Below are positions 54,554-64,000 of a DNA stretch of 64,000 bases, one piece after another. The notes below the pieces were generated by a model. The model did no database searches. It was not told the origin of the DNA and saw only the letters and a list, made by a program, of their open reading frames with translations. Where the stretch lies: positions 16,652,577 to 16,716,576 of the forward strand of contig NC_031769.1 of assembly GCF_001522545.3 (NCBI RefSeq), given 5' to 3'. Source of the DNA: Parus major (taxonomy: Eukaryota; Chordata; Aves; Passeriformes; Paridae). The stretch's first letter is position 1; each line of letters begins with the position of its first letter. The position numbers and the translations under genes are program-made.

Positions 54554-54560
54554 CTTATAG
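54554..54560 (-). promoter_or_regulatory. TATA-like element of the GPR158 promoter
   Basis: The minus strand reads CTATAAG in an otherwise almost pure GC setting, placed about 600 bp upstream of the start codon. A GC box (GGGCGGGGC on the + strand) lies at 54403-54411. A TATA element inside a CpG island is plausible but the start site has not been shown. Confidence 0.45.
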
Positions 54561-54862
54561 GTGCACGCCAGGCAGCGGCCGCCCTATGTGGCCGCCTCGC
54601 CTGTCACTCAGCCGGCAGCCACTCACGGGGCAGGAGGACGGCGCCGTGCGGTGCCGGGGGAGGCGGTGCTGCTGCTGCCGCGGAGAGGCGTCGAGGCACC
54701 TGGCTTCACCTGCAGCCGGCTCAGCTCGGGACGGAGGCGGGGCAGGCGCCCGTCCCGGTGGGAGCCGCTCCGCTTTCCCGGGGCTCGGGGGTCGCGGGCG
54801 GGGAACCCGCGGGGCTCGGCCGGGCCCGGGCCGGGGCGCGGGGGTCGCTCGCGGTGCGAGGC

Positions 54863-54879
54863 AGCGACACCTGGTGGCC
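54863..54879 (-). promoter_or_regulatory. Candidate CTCF binding site
   Basis: The minus strand reads GGCCACCAGGTGTCGCT, which differs from the common CTCF core (CCACCAGGGGGCGCT with flanking GG) at two positions by eye. It sits in the CpG island about 310 bp upstream of the TATA-like element. Binding is inferred from motif resemblance alone. Confidence 0.4.
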
Positions 54880-55370
54880 GGGCCCGGGCGGCGCCGCTGC
54901 GCCTCAGCGCCGGGGGCGAGCGGCGGGACCCGCGGGAGCGGCCGCGGGCGAGCGCAGGAGAGCGGACAAGGTGCCCAAAACAGCCCGCTCCGTGTCTCCC
55001 GCTCCGCTGCGGGGAGCAGGAGAAGCCCGGCGCTGCGGGGGAAGGCAGCTCCAGCTAGATCCGCAGCGTGGGCTGATGCCTGTCAGGGCTGCGTGCCGCT
55101 GCGGGAAAGCGCTCTCGCTTCCAGCATTTCCAGGGTGGGCGGAGTGGGCACAGGCTGCTCGGCTGCCCCGGGACGCGTGGGGCCAGCCGGGCTGCCCAGG
55201 AGGAAGGCGTTTTTGGCGAAGGGAGCGACGTTTGAGTGGGAATGGGCAACTGCGCCTTCGGGATCTCCTGGCCCGGGCTGCCCCGCTCGCCATGGGCACG
55301 GAGCGCTCCCCGCCGGAACGGGCGCTCGGCCACCTTCCCGCTCCCTGCGGCTACGGTGGCTGCCTGGTTG

Positions 55371-58300
55371 TGTTTCTGTAACCATGATCTTTTTCTCCCT
55401 TAATGTTTTAACTCCAAGGTGCTAATTCCTACAGCTGTTTTCAAAACTAAGCCCTTAATCCAGTGGCTTTTAACACTGACCTTCAGAGCACCTGTGTGGA
55501 GCCGAAGCAGCTGATCATCCAGCTTTCCTCCTGCTCTGTGGAAACCCCCTCGGAATAACACAAATGCTTAGAAGATGTAATTACAATTTTCCGGATAAGC
55601 CATCGTGATCAATAATAAGGATCTAGCTTAGTAAAACATTTCAACATGTGTTTAACTTGGTGCGTTTTCTTTGGCAGAGGTATGCACCTGCTCAATATCT
55701 TACTAATGGATGAGGGATCTGTGACAGGAGACAGCAAAGGCTGAGTTTCGGAGGAGGTGGTCCATGGCAAAATCTCCTAACTACATTCCATTCCCAATTA
55801 ATATAAAATTCCATTTTGGAATTCAAAAGTGCAGATGAAAAGAGTAGTAAAAGAGAAAAGTGGAATTTTTTTTTCTTTTCTCCCCCCAATCCCCGCCACG
55901 TGAATGCACATCCTATAAGGAGCAGATTTCAGTTATGCAGAACATATGATCTAATTTTAAACTACTGACAAGCTATATCTGCTCCTTAAAACAATCTTAC
56001 TTCAGAATTATTTGAAATGACACTTGATGGAATAGTCACTCTAAGATGGCTAAATGTAAATGACATTTGCAGTCCATATATCCTAGTGATGCTATGGACT
56101 TTGTCTTTACCTATAGACACCTTTAATAATTATAAAATTACATGTTAGTTAAGAGAGAAAGTTATAAATTCTTTTTGTCTCTTGCTGCAGTTGAAGAGGA
56201 TATTCAACATGTAAGAATAATTTACTTGTACTGAACTTTTCCTCAAGTGAATACTTTGTGAGATTATTTAGAAACTGCTTATGCTGAGAAGCTCAAAAAC
56301 TGCTATTTACAGTTTAGCACAGCACAGGGAGTCTTTATTTCCAAGTCTGCTTTGAGCAAATACCTAAAGATGCATCATTTTCTGTGGATAAGACAGAACT
56401 AGAGCTTTTGACAAGCAGCAACTCTCAGGACTGAGCTAAACTAACGTGGGATCTGTTACATGGAGAGATATCAGTTGCAACATAAATAAATACGTTTTTT
56501 TAATAGTGTGCCTGGGCTGATTTTCTTTATTGACAGACAAGGGATGCTGTAAAGGAGAGGAGAGGTCAGTTCCCAGTTGGAAATTCACTTTCCCTACTTT
56601 AGCCTGACTAGTAATGCCTGTCAGAATTGCACTTGGCCTGCTCAATGGCCACATTCACACAATCTCGGGATAATCAAATATCCCCTTAATGTACTTGCAT
56701 GGTAAGTCCCTTGTATTTCCTGATCATCTCATAGTCCTTCCACACACCCTTTTCCAGTAGCACCTACTGTTCCCCCTGCCCCTTGTCCTTCGCCAACACC
56801 ACAGAAGCTGTAGTTCTTAACCAAAAGTTTTACCAGGAGCAAGGACCCAAATGGGTTAGTGCACACCTCCAGATGCTGGAAGTCTTCCTTAATCTAAAGC
56901 ATTAGAAGTCTCTGTTTTTCCTGTCCTATCAGTCTGCTCTGTGTGTTTGGTCTCTATGCAAGCACTTGTGAGTCAGAGGGAGAGGATGAGGGCTTTAATC
57001 AGGACTTTCTCATTCAGGGTGCCAGGACTTAGGCTGAGTCTTGTACAGCCATATCACACAGGATTCAAAGAGGCCTTCTTTACCCTGTAGGGCTTCCTTC
57101 TGCAGTCAGTTCAGAGCTGATCCCAAACAGCTACTGTGTACAGCCAGGTCCAAAATGAGACACAAACAGATTTTTAAGCCATTGCAAATGTGCATCTTAC
57201 ACCTTTGTAAACACTATGCCATGGGACCCAAAGCCCACCATCCCCAGATCCAGGGAATTGCCAATATAGAAATATAGTATACTCCAAGATTAAGGAAACC
57301 TACCGAATATTTTATTTACATGACTGGACAAGTGTGGAAACCTGTAATCATTATATTTTTATTTTAATATAAAAATACATTAAAATTTCTGGACTGTTAT
57401 ATGTAGTCAGTTGAGGGTGTCAGAAATCTGTTCAGCTGTGATCAAGACAATGTGAAAATGGACTGGGAGTCCCCTGAGACACAAGCTTACTGTGACTGAA
57501 TAATGTTTCCAATGCTTCTGCCTCAGTTCTGCCAGAGGTGCTGCATCAAGCCATCCACTGCAAGGAATCAGGAGGCATCTGACCACTGTCCTGAATACTT
57601 CTGAGTTGTTAAAACTATTGCAATTGCTTCACTCAAAATACTTATACATAAAGCATCTCAATTCACTGGATTACTTTTAGGGATTGAAGTCAGCTCTACA
57701 TGAGTCTAATTACAGTGTAGAAAGAACAGTAGTGCAAAATGTTAGCTGTTATTAACAGACTAGAGTAAGTGTAACCTACTTTCTTCAAATATGGCCGATG
57801 CAAAAAGATCTTGGTTTATCTAAATGCTTTGAAATGCTAAAAGCGTTAGAATTACTGCATTGTTAAACCAGGTGGAAGCAAGGAAAGACCGTTGTAGTTG
57901 TGAAATATATTTAAAGACTCATTTATTAGTATTTGTCCTAAATTATTTGGGAAATATACAGAGAAAACCCACAAGAGTAAGTGCCAAAACTTTTAAACTT
58001 GTGTTGTATTTCTCTCCCAAAACAGAGACAAAATGCTTATCAAAATCACTGCTTCTGGTATTTAAAAGCACATGAAAAGTATTATTCAAAGTACTCCCAC
58101 TTTTAGCTTGAGTACTTAAACAAATAATATTCTAGCAGCAATATATTTTGTCTGTCTGCCAATGACTTCTGATCCCTTTATTAATTTCAGGTAAGTTTGA
58201 CAGCAGTCTACAAGCTTCTACAAATGTCATGAAATTCACAGCTGGATCAAAGAAAGCAACCCATGTTCATTTTTGTGCTGAGGAAAAAGCTTCAGAGTGA

Positions 58301-59309
58301 ATTCAACAGTTAAATAGTCTCTCTGGTCTTTGATTTGGCCACTCATATTGGCCAATAAGCATAACTATACCCCCAAAACAGCTGGAATATGTGGGAGAGC
58401 CTCCCTATCCAACAGGGAGGGAACAGCCAAGGGGGCTGACAGAGTAGGACTCAAAAAGACAAGGGAGCTGCAACTGCTGTTGACAGCAGGCACAGAGCCA
58501 TGAGACTTTAAGAAACAATGCAGAGTCCATGGGGGCTGGGAGAAATGCTGATATTACAGCAGAGGGTGAGAGAAAGAGTGAACACAAATCCACTGGAAAC
58601 CAGGCTTTGTTAGTTCTCTTGTCTTCTCTCACAAATGAATTTAAACCATCAGCTAAATATGTCAGGAGGAAATAGTCAAAATGCACAGTACTGAAGTTCT
58701 TACTTGGAAGTGAACAAAAGAAGCAGCAAGGGTTTACCTGTCAGTTAATGATGTTCACTGGTAGTGAGGAATTCCAACCCACTGGATACTTTCTTAGAAA
58801 CGTTGGGACAGAAAGAATCTGACAGAGGTTATCTAGAAGAGTGCTCCAGCACTGCAGCAGGGCTGTGTACAGCACAAATGTCTCTGGCAGGGCCTTGCTT
58901 GCCTGCTCTCAGAGAGCTTCCAGTCAGGTAGACCCTGCAGCCACCCTAACCACCTTCTCCCACATTTCATTACCTTAGCACCAGGTGTAGGGTGAGGGGA
59001 CACCATAATATACTCCAAGTCTTCTTTACTTTCTTTGTTTCTTTGTCTTCTTCTCAGAGCACAATCATCAAAAGTTAGTATCTGTCCACAAAACACCACT
59101 TTGACTTACTCCTTTTTTTCTTTATATGGGCTAAATTAACCAAATTTCATAACAGGCTTTGCTTTCCAAAACTGTTGTTGGTCCTTCTGTTCTCTTCTTG
59201 ACTATCCATTCTGTCAGCCTCCATCTCTAGGTGTCCCAGACAAGGCCTCCCATTATGCATCATCTCTAGAACGTGTAAAATTCTCTGTTAATATACCCCA
59301 CATTGAGGT
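55371..59309. other. Upstream intergenic stretch, no gene seen
   Basis: AT-rich, unique-looking sequence to the right of the CpG island. A CACGTG E-box occurs at 55897-55902. ORFs are short (under 100 codons) and show no family features. A divergent non-coding transcript from the island could run through here but nothing in the sequence proves it. Confidence 0.6.
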
Positions 59310-59790
59310 CTGCCTGCTTTTTCACCTTCAACACAGTATTGACCACTACTCAAGTCTGTAATGCTGAGTAATCCTCATAACCTTTCAAAACATATTGCTT
59401 CCCAGTTATCTATGATCTATTATTATTTGAGGATTTGAGCTCTGCTACCTCTGGGTAGTATTTTGTACTTGTATTTGCTGAATTTTACCAATGTGATTTT
59501 AGGCAACCTCTGATTTTTCCAAATTATATTTAGATCCTATTCCATTTTTTAAAATACTTATAACTATCTCCTTTTTTCTTGTAGTCATTTGCTAATGATT
59601 TGACCTTTTATTTCCTTAACCAATCTGTTCATTAACCTATTTAATAGAATGTATCTGAGATCAGAACCTTTCAGGAATCTACTAGAAAGCAGCTTTCTGG
59701 TTTGATAGTACACTTTTATATAGTTTGATACTTACTTTTGAGAATTAGTTCAGGAGCAATTGCTTACCCACTCATGAATCACATACACAA
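59310..59790 (-). mobile_element. Ancient amniote CR1/L3-type LINE fossil
   Basis: A strongly decayed antisense copy. Recognisable order of blocks: cagtattgaccactactcaa, gtagtattttgtacttgtat, ttgctgaattttaccaatgtga, gtcatttgctaatgattt, cagaacctttcaggaatctact, and gcaattgcttacccactcat. This is the block order of old amniote CR1/L3 elements in antisense. It lies upstream of GPR158. Edges are approximate; it may begin nearer 59220. Confidence 0.6.
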
Positions 59791-62700
59791 TATTTCCGCA
59801 ATTTACTGATGAGAACCACAAGCTATGTATATAATGAATGCTGCTGATGCAGACATACAGCATACCTACTGCTTCATCACTATCCATGAGGTCAGTCATG
59901 AGTCAAACAAGAAAACTCAGCTTGTTTCATGTGGAGTTTTCTTGACAGTCTCACAATGGCTAATCTTAATCTATTATTTTTAGATCATTACTGAAAAGTA
60001 ATTTGATAATTATTTTGTGAGTCTTCTGGTGATATCTATTTCATTAGTTTCTTTATAACTTATCTCTTCTTCTGAAAATGCACAGCATGATTTTTTTCCA
60101 ACTTTAGAATCTCCCCCCCAAACACTTGAAATAGCAAGTGGTAGTATATGCTTGAAAGATCACATCTTATCTCCAACAGAGAATGTTATTCTAGATTAGA
60201 AGAAAATGTCAGAAAACACATTGATGACTTTGACTCTTAATTGTTTATGTAGAACTTGCATCTGATATGCAGCTGTATCTAATATACAGATGCAGACTCT
60301 ACAGACTCTAAACACTATTCAAAAGCTTTTTTGGCTTATTCACAGTTGGGAAAAGATGGGGGATGCTGAAATGTAGGTCTAAATATAGTCCATATTAAAT
60401 ACAAATAAAACAAAGCAGTCCACTCTGCTTGTACTTTACAGACATGATGTGAATTTTGTGAAACACTGTGCACATATACTGAGAGCTGGTGGTGCCCTCA
60501 GCCTCTGTGGCGAGGACACACACTGTAACACACTTGCACTGAGGAGAGCAGAACTGCAGCTGAGAACACATACCCAAAGCAGTCAGAACCCTGAATCACT
60601 TTCCACTAATACTTTATTTGAAATTATAGACCAGAAACTCCCGTGTCAATTGAGTCAGTGCTCAGCAAATGGAATAAATGACTAGGGTAGTACCTGAGCT
60701 GCATTCAGAAAGCAAATCCCACTTCCCTTTAATTTCCAGTATAAATTTTGAGTGCTAAATAAGGACATAAAGTGAGCAACAACCCTAATAATGGTAGAAG
60801 TAGATTCACTGCTATATCCAAAAGGAGAGATTAATGTTTCTGGCTCTGTTTCATGAAGCCTAAAAGCTGACATGAATCGCCAGCCCCTGCAGCAGAAGAA
60901 GCTGCTGAGCTCAGACCCTCAGCCATCCCTGGGTGAGCAGTAATGAGATCCCAATCCCTGGGTAAGCACATGTGGAGAAGAGGAGTGCTCAATGCCCTGA
61001 TAATCTGCCTTAGCTGCAGCAAGAGCAGCACTCATTCAAGGGGTAAAAATATTTCTTGTCCTTTACCACCTAACTTGTGTATTTGACTACAGATTAATGC
61101 ATGTCTGCTGAAGCACAGGCAGAGGTGGTAGGAGTGCTTATTTTTTGGTTAATAGCCAAGGCCTAGAACATTGTTAAGGTAAGAGAGATGCAGAGACCCT
61201 TCTCAGCAAGAGCTTCAAACCCACAACTTTGAGGAGACAGCCCAACATCAGTCCAGCACCTTGTCAGGGTCAGAATGAAGCAGGCAAGAAATGAATGAGA
61301 GATAATTGCACTAGGATGAGATAAAGGAGGAATCACCTGAAAAAGAAAGTTTAAAAATCATTATAAGCATCAGAAAATAACATCTCAACCAGGACAGTTT
61401 CTTCTGAGCACCTTGGTTTCAGTAATGAACTAGTTGATTACAATGAGCATCCAAATGAATGCAGTGCTTTTTAACAGCTACATCCTCCAGAGCTATCAGG
61501 GAAGAATAATCACTGGGAGAAGAGCACAGACAAGGTGGGTTTATTTGTTCTCTTACACCAAGAATAACATTCATAGTACTTCCAACAGTATTTCAAGAAA
61601 AAAAAAATTGTTATCAAGCAATAAACCATGAGTGCATACAATCCTAATCCAGTCTGTACAGCAGTAAATTTCTGGCTGTTGTTTTCTTCCTTGCTGCTTT
61701 AGGGATTTAGGGCATTAAAAACATTTTTTGAACTTTCAAAGATGTAACCCACAATATGATGGCATGGTAACTACTTTGGATTTAACTTTATGTCTAGATG
61801 AAGTATTCTCCCTCCCAATTATTGTACCAATTACTTTTTTTTTTTTTCAAATATATTTCAAGACTGGAATCATCTTGCGTTTTCTCTACGTTACATAAAA
61901 CAGAACAAATTGCCATCTGATGTAGATTAGCATATCTTTACTGAAGCCAATGAAATTATATTAATTTATATAGATAAGAATTTGCCCACTCACCTCATAT
62001 ACAGAAGGAAGAATACAGAATTCCCATTAAAGTGTTATAAAAACCTACATCCTGTTACATTTTGTTCTAAGAATTTGCAGATGTCAGCTAATGGAAATAA
62101 AATTCAAAGGGAGGAATAATTTGAATTAATTGGGAGCTAAATCACAATCTCAAAATAAGTTCTGTTTGGAAATGGTTGCTTTATGATGTAATGTTAAGTG
62201 GGTCTTTTAACAGCTTTGCTGTTTCATGTAGAGCTGTCCACTTGAAATAAGGAGCAAATAGCAGAAGCTACTGATTCATGGACCTTGAGGTTTGAGGCAG
62301 CCCTTGCTTTCAGGCTGATAAAATATTCAAAATAAACTCTTGGTTAAAATGCTCCTTTTTCTCTTTCTTCTTGGAAGAAACAAGATTTATGCAAGAAAAC
62401 CAGACTATCTTCTCTCTACTCCTGTCCATCTGCCCCATTCCACATTCAATAGAAAAGCAAGAGGTGAGATGGAGTAGATGTTTTATTTAAACAATGAATA
62501 AAAGAGGCATAACAATGATATCAGAGATGGAAGGAAAAAGTAGAAGCAAAGAAATTTCATTTTTCTGACTCTTTTTTTCATAACTTTTAAAAAGACAGGT
62601 TCTGCTTTACTATAGGTCAGACAGACTTCATTCTGGAGGAGAAAGGTAAGGTGCTGGAGGTAGTACAGTGAGGAAAAAGAAAATAATGATGCAGCCTTTT

Positions 62701-63233
62701 TTCATATGAACAAGGCTGCAAAACACCCATGTTTTTTGATTTATAAAAGCATGTTTAATTGAAAAGAAGGCATGTGGCCAGATAAGTTTCAGGCCAAACC
62801 TTCAAAAGTCCTACAAACCCTATAAAGCAAGGATAGCAGGTGAGAAATGAGACGGTCATTTGCCACACTAGTGTTGGGGTGGGAGCTCTGTAAGACTGAT
62901 CTGGACAGTCCTTTGGCACTGAAGAGGGAGGCAAGATGTGAGGAAATAAGCCAGACAGTGGGTAGGAGCAGACTGACAAATACACTTCCAGGTCTCTCAT
63001 CATCGATGCCCCTTGTTTGCAGCTGTGGTGCTCATATTTCCTGATGTGGATCACTGGTAACTAGGACCTGTAGTGAATAAAGATGCAGAGTCACATCATC
63101 CACACAGATGGTAGAGAGGTTTTTGTGGGGCTAAAAACTTTTGGTCTTTGAACTGAGGAAAAAAATCCCTACAGAAGAAGTCATCTCTTCAGCCAATCCA
63201 GCCTTCCTCTAGAATTATCTTCAAAATTAAGAG

Positions 63234-63329
63234 CAGTTCAAGAGCAGAAGGGAATTTTTTATTATGTCTGTAAATTAAGGTCAGTTCAAGAGCAGAAGGG
63301 AGTTGTTGTACATGTCTGTAAAACTGGGG
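63234..63329. repeat. 48-bp tandem duplication, two copies
   Basis: Copies begin at 63234 and 63282 with cagttcaagagcagaaggga and share the later block atgtctgtaaa. The middle differs (attttttatt against gttgttgtac). An old segmental slippage upstream of GPR158. Confidence 0.85.
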
Positions 63330-63664
63330 AGACTTGAATCTATGGTTCAAGTGAGCAAGGATGACATTCAGCAGAAACTGCTAGTTCCCCACCGATTGTA
63401 GAACTTGGAGGCTTCTGAAAAGATTGAAAGCTAATACTGTAGAAGGAGGATTCAGCCATTATTGTCAAGAGGAAAGCAATTTCAGAGGAACATTTCAATT
63501 TACCTTTTCTAGAAAGAGTGATGATTTCCCATGGAAAAAACCCAACCTACTTTGCAGCAATACAAAATAAGGATAACTGTTTTTCTACATCTAACCTCAC
63601 CCTGGAATTCTTCTATCTTAAGGCATAACATAGCCAGTGGTTTAGTTTTTGCATTGAGTATCTC

Positions 63665-63685
63665 AATTGCCTTTTAAAGGCAATT
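63665..63685. repeat. 21-bp near-perfect palindrome
   Basis: aattgccttt and aaaggcaatt pair perfectly around one central base. No function suggested. Confidence 0.8.
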
Positions 63686-64000
63686 CAAATACTAAATTCA
63701 AAACACAGGTGTGTCAGTTACACATTAATTTGTAGCTTCAAGGACATACTTGTTCATATTCAGTTTTCATCTAATAGACTGCTGATATTTACTTACTACA
63801 AATCATAATTTGTGCAATGTGCCTATTTTTCACAAATCCTGTCCAGCAGCATGGGATGGGTATACTTGAATTGTCTTGACAATATTATCCAGCTGTTGTT
63901 TCAATCTATGGAACATGCACCAAGGACAGGCAGAGGGGAGGACTTGGGACTTACAGTGTTGAGAGCTTTGTTACCCGTACCTTCTGCTCTCTTTCCTTAA

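Larger units (their letters stand above)
53560..55340. promoter_or_regulatory. CpG island over GPR158 exon 1 and promoter
   Basis: This stretch is densely GC- and CpG-rich against an AT-rich background on both sides, with many CGG/GCC runs and GC boxes. It covers most of coding exon 1, the predicted leader and about 800 bp upstream. Long open frames on both strands here (for example + 54386-55381 and + 53586-54560) have Arg/Gly/Ala/Pro-rich products typical of GC-rich non-coding DNA. CpG islands of this size often fire in both directions. Confidence 0.85.
59791..64000. other. Upstream intergenic stretch, no gene seen
   Basis: AT-rich DNA after the ancient LINE fossil. Apart from the tandem duplication at 63234 and the palindrome at 63665, I see no gene, RNA or mobile element here. 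Confidence 0.6.

Noticed and set aside
53586..54560. 324-codon open frame on the + strand across the CpG island
   Set aside because: It overlaps GPR158 exon 1 and promoter on the other strand, its product is Arg/Gly/Ala-rich without domains, and stop codons are rare by chance at this GC content.
54386..55381. 331-codon open frame on the + strand upstream of GPR158
   Set aside because: Same GC-driven openness; other overlapping frames are equally open, and no signal peptide, domain or codon pattern supports coding.
60890..60967. Repeat of atccctgggtgagca / atccctgggtaagca
   Set aside because: Only about 15 bp shared between the copies; not enough to call an element.

Overview
The window looks like nuclear DNA from a bird. 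It contains one vertebrate gene split by large introns, several CR1 LINE 3' ends with the typical ATTCTRTG tail (most read as antisense on the + strand), one avian-type solo LTR, and little other repeat. Gene density is very low and no bacterial-type gene organisation is visible. Species cannot be fixed from the sequence; the LTR type is common in birds, including songbirds.

The only protein-coding gene I can support is GPR158 (orphan class C receptor, described as the metabotropic glycine receptor), on the minus strand. Coding exon 1 (53951 down to 53080) holds the signal peptide and most of the extracellular Cache domain. Coding exon 2 (38961 down to 38856) continues it. The junction reads AG|gtaaga ... 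ttttcag|A and restores an Arg codon, so the phases agree. Intron 1 is 14,118 bp. From 38855 to position 1 is intron 2; I did not recognise exon 3, so the cysteine-rich and seven-helix parts should lie beyond the left edge.

The 5' end of GPR158 sits in a strong CpG island (about 53.56-55.34 kb) with a TATA-like element on the minus strand at 54554-54560, GC boxes, an upstream ORF of 36 codons in the predicted leader, and a candidate CTCF site. The long open frames in the island on either strand are what high GC produces by chance.

Intron 2 (1-38855) carries an old MIR/CORE-SINE-like piece (~3.5 kb), an ancient amniote CR1/L3-type fossil (~12.9 kb), an inverted pair of 135-bp repeats (19361-19495 and 20261-20395), CR1 3' ends (~19.5, 21.8 and 30.4 kb) and a solo LTR (37050-37601). 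Intron 1 holds two neighbouring CR1 fragments (41.8-43.2 kb). The region upstream of the gene (55.4-64 kb) holds a second ancient CR1/L3 fossil (~59.3-59.8 kb), a 48-bp tandem duplication and no gene I can support. I did not identify tRNA, rRNA, CRISPR or a wholly new system; the least explained structure is the inverted 135-bp repeat pair.
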